In this document: piece by piece, positions 17,798-25,124 of the stretch
How the letters are laid out: each line of letters opens with the position of its first letter
How positions within the stretch are numbered: position 1 is the stretch's first letter
Source of the DNA: Gammaproteobacteria bacterium
Lineage (GTDB): Bacteria > Pseudomonadota > Gammaproteobacteria > GRL18
Length of the DNA stretch: 64,000 nt
Direction: 5' to 3'
Assembly (NCBI GenBank): GCA_016744995.1
Contig: JADGDG010000002.1
Location: 62,001 to 126,000, forward strand
Notes under the pieces: generated by a model
The model's database searches: none
What the model saw: the letters and a program-made list of their open reading frames with translations, nothing else
What the model was told of the DNA's origin: nothing
Program-made: the position numbers and the translations under genes

Positions 17798-17898
17798 AAT
17801 GATCCTAACGACTGAATTCTGTTAACTTTAAAAAGCTATAGTGTACAAAAATAAAAACTAAGTTCAAGCTATATATTGACGACCAAAAATAATTAACT

Positions 17899-18681
17899 TT
17901 AACTTACATATTCAACCCATTGTTTTTGTAAGATTTTGTTGTTGCTAGCAATGATCTTTCTTGGCACAAGAGATTGTTCAAAAATAGGAGTGCCTTCCAA
18001 TGTTTCGGCCACGCATCCAGATTCCTCAGCAATTAATAAACCTGCTGCATAATCCCATAGCATTTGTTTACCATGAAGATAAATATGCCCCCTGCCAGCA
18101 GCAAGCCAACACCAGTCAAGTGCTACTGAGCCAAAACTTCGTTGGGAACGATAAGGGGGCTCAGTAACCAGTTTAACTGAGAGCTCAGTTGATAGTCTTT
18201 TAAAATCAACGATAGCCATACATTCATTTAAATTCAGAGGAGCATTTGAAGGGCTGATAAGCTGACCATTGAGCCTGGTACCCTCCCCCTTAACCGCTGT
18301 GAAACACTCATCCCTCATGGGATCATAGATAAGACCAAAAACAGTTTTAGCATTAATAATTAAAGCTAATGATATAGAAAAATAGGGAATTGTCGAAGCA
18401 AAATTACTGGTTCCATCAATGGGATCCAGACACCAATAACCGGAATAGTGTTGTGAAAAAAAAGTGCCCAGTTCATCTTCAGGTAACTCTTCGGCAAAAA
18501 ATCCGTAATCAGGAAAATGTTTTTTTAGTTCAAGTTGTATATAGTTCTGAACCTCAATATCTGCCTGAGTAATTAAGGAGCCATCTGGTTTTTTTTGGGC
18601 CTTAACTTTTGTGTAGTATGGCAACAAAACATCTCTTGAAGCCACTTTAACTATAGATTCTATTTTATTGATATTTAACAT
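17899..18681 (-). CDS. Inositol monophosphatase family protein
   Basis: This is a Mg-dependent phosphatase of the inositol monophosphatase/CysQ/HisN superfamily. The 260 residues include the metal motif FAEE (E64, E65), WCLDPIDGTSNF (D86, D89), and the C-terminal WDYAAGLLIAEESG. The exact substrate is not clear from sequence: inositol phosphate, histidinol phosphate and PAP are all possible. It sits between the aromatic genes tyrA and aroA, together with an unknown gene upstream. This is not the usual neighbour set, so a role in amino acid synthesis (for example histidinol phosphate, given hisC nearby) is only a guess. Confidence 0.85.
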   Translation of the reverse strand: MLNINKIESIVKVASRDVLLPYYTKVKAQKKPDGSLITQADIEVQNYIQLELKKHFPDYGFFAEELPEDELGTFFSQHYSGYWCLDPIDGTSNFASTIPYFSISLALIINAKTVFGLIYDPMRDECFTAVKGEGTRLNGQLISPSNAPLNLNECMAIVDFKRLSTELSVKLVTEPPYRSQRSFGSVALDWCWLAAGRGHIYLHGKQMLWDYAAGLLIAEESGCVAETLEGTPIFEQSLVPRKIIASNNKILQKQWVEYVS

Positions 18682-18696
18682 ATTATTTAAGAAGTG

Positions 18697-19233
18697 TTAT
18701 TTATAAGTATTATTAAAAAAATAAGCAATATCAGTCATAGTCTGATAGTATTGAATATTAATATTTGCTTTTTTAAAATCAAGTGCATCTGGATACCCGC
18801 TGGCTTTTTCTGCCTTCCGTTTAGAACTATCTGCCCATGCAATAACCCATTCTGCAATTGCAGGGATTTTGGAAGGATCGATTTGATTGGTTGCATGAGT
18901 CAGGATCTGATAAAAACCATTTCTGGAAAGTGAATTATAAACATCGCTCAAAATAGAAATATTGTTCAAAATTAAACCCTTCTCGAGCTGTTTTGTTTTT
19001 TCACTCATCAGCTGAACTCGTGTTTTTTCAGAATGAACTTTTAAAGCAGATTGAATGTCTTTGTAATTATCTGAACCATGGGAATCTTTAGAATGTGAAC
19101 TGATAAAAGCCTCAAGAACAATTAAAGCTTCATGAATATTGGCTGTATTACGTGAACGAGATATAATTTTATTACAAAAAGAGTTTAATTGCTTTGGGTT
19201 TATTTGTATTGAAAGTGGTAAATCGGAATTCAT
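18697..19233 (-). CDS. Protein of unknown function between tyrA and the IMPase gene
   Basis: I do not recognise this 178-residue protein. It appears mostly alpha-helical and polar, with no signal peptide, membrane segment or cysteine motif (one Cys near residue 20). It starts 27 bases after the tyrA stop and ends 15 bases before the IMPase start, so it is probably translated as part of the same operon. It may be an accessory or regulatory protein, but nothing in the sequence shows which. Confidence 0.55.
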   Translation of the reverse strand: MNSDLPLSIQINPKQLNSFCNKIISRSRNTANIHEALIVLEAFISSHSKDSHGSDNYKDIQSALKVHSEKTRVQLMSEKTKQLEKGLILNNISILSDVYNSLSRNGFYQILTHATNQIDPSKIPAIAEWVIAWADSSKRKAEKASGYPDALDFKKANINIQYYQTMTDIAYFFNNTYK

Positions 19234-19260
19234 TGCAAGATCAGCTCTTTATCAAGGGGG

Positions 19261-20160
19261 TTATTCAGAAGTATTTTTTTTAATAAAATCATCTCTACTT
19301 TGCTTCGCCCGAACAAAGACTTCTTTTAAATAGTCCGCATCACTATTTTCCAGTGCAGTTCGCAGATCATTTAAATCCTGACTAAAATGTTTAAGGTGTT
19401 CGAGTAGTGCATCCTTATTAGCCAGACAGATATCCTGCCACATGGAAGGATCACTGGAAGCAATGCGGGTAAAATCACGAAAGCCACCTGCTGCATTTTC
19501 AAAAATTTCCTGTTTTTCATCCAAAGTAGTGAGAGTATTCACCAGAGAAAACGCCAGAAGATGTGGTAGATGACTGGTCGCGGCTAAAACCAGATCATGA
19601 TGTTTCGCCTCCATCTGGATGACATCAGCCCCTGCTGCTGCCCAAAGTTGAGAAACCAGCTCAACAGCTGCAAGATTTGTCTCTTTCAGTGGTGTCAGAA
19701 TGACTCGATGTTGCTGGTAGAGTTCCGCAAAAGATGCTTCGACACCACTGTTTTCAGTGCCGGCAATAGGATGGCCTGGGACAAAGTTTTCTGGTAAGGA
19801 ACCAAAAACAGATTGAGCCGCATTAATAACACTCATTTTTGTACTGCCGGCATCAGTGATAATGGCATCAGCTTGCATTGATTGTTTAATTTGCCGCAAT
19901 ATTTCCTCAAAACTGCCCACTGGAGTTGCAATAAAAATTAAATCTGCATGTTTCACCGCGGTCGAAATTTCCGTAGAAAAGTCATCAATCACACCCAGTT
20001 CAACTGCTGTTTCAAGATTTTTAGAATTTCGACCACAGCCAGTTATATGCTCAACCAGATTGGCTTTGCGTACAGCTCGGGCAAACGAACCACCGATAAG
20101 TCCAACGCCTATAATGGTCAGATGATTAATTTTTATCGAGTTATTTTTAATCATAATCAT
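19261..20160 (-). CDS. tyrA: Prephenate dehydrogenase
   Basis: TyrA oxidatively decarboxylates prephenate to 4-hydroxyphenylpyruvate, the tyrosine branch. The 299-residue protein has an N-terminal NAD-binding glycine motif (IGVGLIGGSFARA, about residues 17-29), the prephenate-binding GHPIAGTENSG segment with its His, and the C-terminal ATSHLPHLLAFSL region. There is no fused chorismate mutase domain; that activity lies in pheA. It starts 15 bases after hisC. A start at the third codon is equally possible. Confidence 0.95.
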   Translation of the reverse strand: MIMIKNNSIKINHLTIIGVGLIGGSFARAVRKANLVEHITGCGRNSKNLETAVELGVIDDFSTEISTAVKHADLIFIATPVGSFEEILRQIKQSMQADAIITDAGSTKMSVINAAQSVFGSLPENFVPGHPIAGTENSGVEASFAELYQQHRVILTPLKETNLAAVELVSQLWAAAGADVIQMEAKHHDLVLAATSHLPHLLAFSLVNTLTTLDEKQEIFENAAGGFRDFTRIASSDPSMWQDICLANKDALLEHLKHFSQDLNDLRTALENSDADYLKEVFVRAKQSRDDFIKKNTSE

Positions 20161-20175
20161 TGTACATAAAAGCGC

Positions 20176-21324
20176 TTAGGCCAAAATTTTTTTAAGGGCT
20201 TGAAAAACACGTTCATTTTCTGCCATAGTACCCACAGATATTCTTAAATATTCATGCATCTGATAATTTGCTATAGGGCGAGTAATAACACCTTCATGTA
20301 ATAATTTATCATAAATTTGTGCGCAATCAGTACCCACTTGCACACAAATAAAATTACCGGCTGATGGAATATAATTTAGCTTAAGAGATTCAAAACTACG
20401 ATTCAAATAAGCCATGCCCTGCCAGTTTAATTCAACACATTTGAGCAAGTGTTGCTGATCATTCAATGCTACTGCTGCAGATTCCAGTGCAAAGGTATTA
20501 TTATTAAATGGTTGCCTGACACGATTTAAAAGATCGGCAATAGCTGACGATGACACGCCATAACCTACTCTGAAGCTTGCAAGACCATAGGCTTTTGAAA
20601 AAGTACGTGTAATAACAAGATTCTTAAATTGCTCCAATGCAGGTATCATAGAATGAAAAGCATCAGAGTTATTATTGCTGGAAAATGGTGAATCCGGATG
20701 AGACGCATATTCTTCATAGGCTTCATCAATAACAACAATTATATTTTCAGGTACTTGATTTAAAAAATCATGTAATTGACTGGCAGGAAGACAAGTTCCA
20801 GTTGGATTGTTAGGATTAGCAATAAAAATTAAACGAGTTTTTTTTGTGACCGCATCCAGCATAGCATCCAGATCATGTCCCCAGTCTACAGCATCAGTGA
20901 TAACAGCAGTTGCACCCACAGCCTGTGTGACTATTGGATAAACAGCAAAAGCATACTGAGAAAAAATAACTTCATCATCTATACTGGCAAATGTCCTGGC
21001 TAATAAATCAAGTACATCATTAGACCCATTTCCCAGAGTGATCTGCTCTGATAACAGATTGGTGCCATCAGTGGAAAATTTTTCAATCAGTTTATTTTTT
21101 AAAGTAAAACCATTGCCATCAGGATATCTTGCTAATTCTTGTGGCTTGCTTAACAACAGACTCAAATGTGAGAGTACCTTTGGGCTGGGACCTAAGGGAT
21201 TTTCATTTGAAGCAAGCTTTACCGCATTTTTTACCCCATATTCACGCTCAAGTTCATCAACAGGTTTTCCTGGAATATAGGGCTGCAGTTGTGCTACACA
21301 ATCAATCGCAGATGGAAGTGCCAT
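20176..21324 (-). CDS. hisC: Histidinol-phosphate aminotransferase
   Basis: HisC is a PLP enzyme that transaminates imidazole acetol phosphate in histidine synthesis; copies in aromatic operons can also act on phenylpyruvate and hydroxyphenylpyruvate. The 382-residue protein has KLASNENPLGPSP near residue 35, the IANPNNPTGT motif, the IDEAYEEY motif and the PLP lysine in TRTFSKAYGLA. It overlaps the pheA stop by one base and sits in the pheA-hisC-tyrA-aroA order typical of this operon, consistent with an aromatic aminotransferase role. Confidence 0.93.
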   Translation of the reverse strand: MALPSAIDCVAQLQPYIPGKPVDELEREYGVKNAVKLASNENPLGPSPKVLSHLSLLLSKPQELARYPDGNGFTLKNKLIEKFSTDGTNLLSEQITLGNGSNDVLDLLARTFASIDDEVIFSQYAFAVYPIVTQAVGATAVITDAVDWGHDLDAMLDAVTKKTRLIFIANPNNPTGTCLPASQLHDFLNQVPENIIVVIDEAYEEYASHPDSPFSSNNNSDAFHSMIPALEQFKNLVITRTFSKAYGLASFRVGYGVSSSAIADLLNRVRQPFNNNTFALESAAVALNDQQHLLKCVELNWQGMAYLNRSFESLKLNYIPSAGNFICVQVGTDCAQIYDKLLHEGVITRPIANYQMHEYLRISVGTMAENERVFQALKKILA

Positions 21325-22442
21325 TATAAAACAGCCTTTGGATAGGAACCTAATATTTTTAATAAACTTGACTGCATTTTTATTTTTTTCAATGCTTCCG
21401 CCACAGCAGGCTCAGATGAATGACCATCAATATCAATAAAAAATAAATATTGCCAAAGTCCACTTTTGGATGGTCGTGACTCGATTCTGGTCATCGAAAG
21501 TCCACTCTCAGAAATCGGTTTAAGTAAATCAAATAGCGCACCAGATTTATTAGCAGAAGTAACCATGATCGATGTTTTGTCAAATGATGAATCGTTTAAT
21601 TGCTCTGAAGCAGAACCACTTGATTCAACTTCTTGCTTGCCCAGGATAATAAAACGAGTTGTGTTATCGGGCTTATCCTCAATTTTTTCAGCCAGTAAAT
21701 TGAGCTGGTAAATTTCTGCCGCAGCATTACTGGCAATAGCAACAGCTCCGGTTTCAATAGAGGCAAGCCGAGCTGCTTCGGCATTACTATTCACAGCGAT
21801 TCGCACAATTCCCGGTAAACTATTATCCAACCACTCACGACATTGTGCTAATGATTGTTGATGAGAATAAATTTTTTTAATCTGCTCCAGAGATTGTTGT
21901 TGACCCATAAGATAATGATGGATCCTTAAAGTGACTTCACCACAAATCTTTAAAGGTGATTCAATAAGCATATCTAAAGTATGACTAATAACGCCTTCGG
22001 TAGAATTCTCCACTGGTACAACACCATAGTGACAGGTCTCTGCATCAACCTCTCGAAATACTTCATCAATTGTTGAAAATGGAATTGTTTTGACCGAGTG
22101 GCCAAAATGTTTGAGAGCAGCAGCTTGAGTAAATGTTCCTTCAGGTCCTAAAAAAGCAATTTTCATTGGTTGCTCAAGAGCCAGACAGGCAGACATAATT
22201 TCACGAAAAAGGCGCGCCATCTCTTCGTTGCTGATTGGACCTTCATTGCGTGTCATAACCTTGCGTAAAACAGATGCTTCACGTTCAGGGCGGTAGAAAA
22301 CGACATGTTCATCAGCTTCAATATCAGCCAATTTAGCATCAGCAACCTGTTTAGCACAAGCTGCACGCTGGTTTAGCAATAACTGAATCTGTTGATCAAG
22401 ATGATCAATTTGCTCACGTATTTTTTTGAGATCTTCACTCAA
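21324..22442 (-). CDS. pheA: Bifunctional chorismate mutase / prephenate dehydratase (P-protein)
   Basis: PheA converts chorismate to prephenate and then to phenylpyruvate. The 372-residue protein has an N-terminal chorismate mutase domain (about 1-90), the prephenate dehydratase domain (about 93-275; LGPEGTFTQAA, VPVENSTEGVI, TRFIILG) and a C-terminal ACT domain (about 290-370) with the ESRPSKSGLW motif that confers feedback inhibition by phenylalanine. It lies between serA and hisC. Length and architecture are normal. Confidence 0.96.
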   Translation of the reverse strand: MSEDLKKIREQIDHLDQQIQLLLNQRAACAKQVADAKLADIEADEHVVFYRPEREASVLRKVMTRNEGPISNEEMARLFREIMSACLALEQPMKIAFLGPEGTFTQAAALKHFGHSVKTIPFSTIDEVFREVDAETCHYGVVPVENSTEGVISHTLDMLIESPLKICGEVTLRIHHYLMGQQQSLEQIKKIYSHQQSLAQCREWLDNSLPGIVRIAVNSNAEAARLASIETGAVAIASNAAAEIYQLNLLAEKIEDKPDNTTRFIILGKQEVESSGSASEQLNDSSFDKTSIMVTSANKSGALFDLLKPISESGLSMTRIESRPSKSGLWQYLFFIDIDGHSSEPAVAEALKKIKMQSSLLKILGSYPKAVL

Positions 22443-22476
22443 AATGTTTGTCCCTTTAAAGGTATTTAGTTACTTT

Positions 22477-23646
22477 TTAAGATATAACTCTGACTGCTAA
22501 GACGCCATCAATTGCTTCCAGAGTCTCAACAATATCGGAGGCTACAATATCATTAACATCAACGATAGTATAAGCAAGCTCACCCTTTGACTTATTAACC
22601 ATATCCACAATATTTAAACTGGCATCAGCAAGTAAAGATGAAATTTGTCCTAGCATATTAGGCACATTACTATTAGCAATCGTAATACGATGACAACCTT
22701 CTGCTTTGGGCATACTGACTTCAGGAAAATTTACTGATAATTTAATATTACCATTTTCAAGATAGTCACGAACATTATCTGAAACAATTATGGCACAATT
22801 ATCTTCAGCATCTTGAGTTGAAGCACCAAGGTGCGGCAAGGTCACGACATTAGGTACATCTTTAAGAGTATTATTTGCAAAATCATTCACATAGCCATAA
22901 ATATGTCCTGATTTTAAGCCTTCCGCCATAGCTTCATCATCAATAATTCCACCGCGAGCAAAGTTAAGAACAGTAACGCCTTTTTTAATCAACTTAAGAC
23001 GATCAGCATTAAGCATATTGCGTGTCACATCGACCAAAGGAACATGAAAAGTAAGAAAATCAACTTCAGGCAACATAGCATCAAAGCTTGCAGCTTGTTT
23101 AACACTTGAAGAAATCATCCATGCCCCTTGTATCGTCAAGCCGGGATCTAAGCCAATGACATTCATGCCAAGATCTTCAGCCACTTTTGCAACTGCACGG
23201 CCAATAGCTCCCAAACCAACAACCCCAAGGGTTTTTCCAGGCAGTTCAAAACCACCAAAAGTTTTCTTGCCAGCTTCTACTGCTTTGCTGATTTCTGCAT
23301 CTGTTCCATCCTGAGCTTTTGCAAACTCCCAGGCTGGCCCAATATGACGAGCAGACATGAGCATACCAGCAAGCACTAATTCTTTAACTGCATTTGCATT
23401 AGCGCCAGGTGCATTAAAAACAGGGATGCCTTTTGCACTCATTTTATCAACAGGGATATTATTAACACCTGTACCAGCGCGTCCGACAGCTTTAAGACTT
23501 TCAGGAATATCCATTTCATGCATTTTAAAAGAACGTAATAAGATTGCATCTGGATGCTGAATTTCAGAAGCTATTTCATAGTTTTCTCTTGGAAATCTTT
23601 CAAGACCTGCAACAGAAATATTATTTAAAGTCAGAATTTTATTCAT
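22477..23646 (-). CDS. serA: D-3-phosphoglycerate dehydrogenase
   Basis: SerA oxidises 3-phosphoglycerate to phosphohydroxypyruvate, the first step of serine synthesis. The 389-residue protein has the 2-hydroxyacid dehydrogenase NAD motif GVVGLGAIGRAVA, NFARGGIIDDEA with the catalytic Arg, and LPHLGAST with the catalytic His. A C-terminal ACT domain (about 318-389) follows. The segment around the usual catalytic Glu reads YVNDFANNTLKDVPNV, so I cannot place that Glu with certainty. It lies next to serC, the next enzyme of the same pathway, which supports the role. A 34-base gap separates it from pheA. Confidence 0.9.
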   Translation of the reverse strand: MNKILTLNNISVAGLERFPRENYEIASEIQHPDAILLRSFKMHEMDIPESLKAVGRAGTGVNNIPVDKMSAKGIPVFNAPGANANAVKELVLAGMLMSARHIGPAWEFAKAQDGTDAEISKAVEAGKKTFGGFELPGKTLGVVGLGAIGRAVAKVAEDLGMNVIGLDPGLTIQGAWMISSSVKQAASFDAMLPEVDFLTFHVPLVDVTRNMLNADRLKLIKKGVTVLNFARGGIIDDEAMAEGLKSGHIYGYVNDFANNTLKDVPNVVTLPHLGASTQDAEDNCAIIVSDNVRDYLENGNIKLSVNFPEVSMPKAEGCHRITIANSNVPNMLGQISSLLADASLNIVDMVNKSKGELAYTIVDVNDIVASDIVETLEAIDGVLAVRVIS

Positions 23647-23772
23647 GGTAATTTCTCGTTTGTTTAAGTTGACTGGTATAAACCGTTCAAATTATTATAT
23701 GCGCAGACTATTTTTAAATATTGATAAAAATAGTTTAAAGCTTGTCTACACATTAAATAATAAAAATTTAAT

Positions 23773-24855
23773 TTATGAGTTTTCTTTAGCAAATTGATTC
23801 ATAAATTCAACGAGAACATCAATACCTTCAGTTGGCATTGCATTATAAATACTGGCACGCATACCACCCACTGAACGATGGCCCTTTAATGTAGCCAGGC
23901 CTCTTTCGGCTGCCTGCTCTAAAAAAGAAGCATCAAGATCAGCATTTTTCAAAGTAAATGGTACATTCATCCATGAGCGATAGCGCTTCTCAACTGGGTT
24001 TGCATAGAACCCACCACCATCAATTGCGGCATATAATTTATCTGACTTAGCTTTGTTGATTGCTCCAATTCCTTCCAGTCCGCCTTTTTCTAATAGCCAC
24101 TCAAACACAAGTCCGGCCAGATACCAACTATAAGTCGGCGGCGTATTGTACATTGAGTCATTGTCAGCATGGGTTTTGTAATTCAGCATAGCCGGTGTAT
24201 TTTCAGAAGCCTGACCAATTAGATCATCACGAATAATAACAATGGTTAATCCAGCAGGTCCAACATTCTTTTGAGCGCCGGCATAAATCATAGCAAATTT
24301 TGACACATCAATTGGGCGAGACAAAATTGTTGATGACATATCTGCAATAAGCGGTACATCTCCAGTATCGGGAATATAGTCAAACTCAACACCACCAATG
24401 GTTTCATTTGGCGTGTAATGTACATAGGCAGCATCTGGATTCAGTTTCCAGGTTGAAAAATCTGGAATTGTAGTAAAAGAAGAATCTTCAGAAGTTGCTA
24501 CAACATTTACATCACAATAACGTTTTGCTTCTGCAATTGCTTTTTTAGACCACATACCTGTATTAACATAATCAGCGGTCTTCTTGTCACCAAGAAAATT
24601 CAAGGGAATAGCAGCAAACTGCTGGCTGGCACCACCCTGGAGGAAAAGAACCTTGTAATTATCAGGAATAGACATCAATGTTCTTAAGTTAGCTTCTGCT
24701 TTACTGGCAATTGACATGAATGCTTTACCACGATGGGACATTTCCATTACGGACATCCCTTCATCATTCCAGTCAAGCATTTCTTCACTGGCTTTTTTGA
24801 TCACAGCTTCAGGTAACATTGCGGGACCCGCACTAAAATTGAAAACTCTAGACAT
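23773..24855 (-). CDS. serC: Phosphoserine aminotransferase
   Basis: SerC transaminates phosphohydroxypyruvate to phosphoserine and also serves pyridoxal phosphate synthesis. The 360-residue protein has normal length and the motifs FNFSAGPAMLPE at the start, LFLQGGASQQFA, the PLP lysine region MIYAGAQKNVGPAGL and the C-terminal SVGGMRASIYNA. It lies downstream of gyrA and upstream of serA on the same strand. The 269 bases between gyrA and serC hold a structured inverted-repeat element and a terminator-like hairpin. Confidence 0.96.
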   Translation of the reverse strand: MSRVFNFSAGPAMLPEAVIKKASEEMLDWNDEGMSVMEMSHRGKAFMSIASKAEANLRTLMSIPDNYKVLFLQGGASQQFAAIPLNFLGDKKTADYVNTGMWSKKAIAEAKRYCDVNVVATSEDSSFTTIPDFSTWKLNPDAAYVHYTPNETIGGVEFDYIPDTGDVPLIADMSSTILSRPIDVSKFAMIYAGAQKNVGPAGLTIVIIRDDLIGQASENTPAMLNYKTHADNDSMYNTPPTYSWYLAGLVFEWLLEKGGLEGIGAINKAKSDKLYAAIDGGGFYANPVEKRYRSWMNVPFTLKNADLDASFLEQAAERGLATLKGHRSVGGMRASIYNAMPTEGIDVLVEFMNQFAKENS

Positions 24856-24891
24856 CTTTTATCCTTGTGAATTTAGTAATAAAAAAAGGTG

Positions 24892-24923
24892 AAAAAAAAC
24901 AGCAAAATTGAGCTTGTGCCGCT
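24892..24923 (-). terminator. Terminator-like hairpin in the serC leader
   Basis: On the minus strand, CGGCA and TGCTG (with one G-U pair) form a short stem with a loop of about 12 bases, followed directly by eight T. It ends about 37 bases before the serC start codon. It may terminate gyrA transcription or act as an attenuator for serC. The stem is short, so confidence is limited. Confidence 0.4.
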
Positions 24924-24947
24924 TAAAATAGTTAGATTTTTAGAAAG

Positions 24948-25108
24948 TTATTGCCACCAAAGAATATGATTTCTAGTTTCCTTGTCACTCAAGTTCGAGT
25001 GAGTTATTAAGGGTATAGGAGTGAAATTGTTGGCTTTCACAACCGCTTCAGTCAGTCTCCCCTATTTTTAGGAGAGAGAAAAGAGAAGCAAAATAAATAT
25101 GGCAATAA
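24948..25108. repeat. Inverted-repeat element with internal hairpins (gyrA-serC spacer)
   Basis: A perfect 9-base terminal inverted repeat (TTATTGCCA at 24948-24956, TGGCAATAA at 25100-25108) encloses three further inverted repeats. These are CACTC/GAGTG (24986-25001), GTGAAA/TTTCAC (25021-25040) and TCTCCCCTA/TAGGAGAGA with one mismatch (25056-25077). Folded as RNA this gives a closing stem with three hairpins, a four-way junction. It could be a structured leader of serC or a small mobile element (MITE). No clear target duplication is visible. It contains no gene. Confidence 0.5.
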
Positions 25109-25124
25109 TTTTTAAAATTTAATA

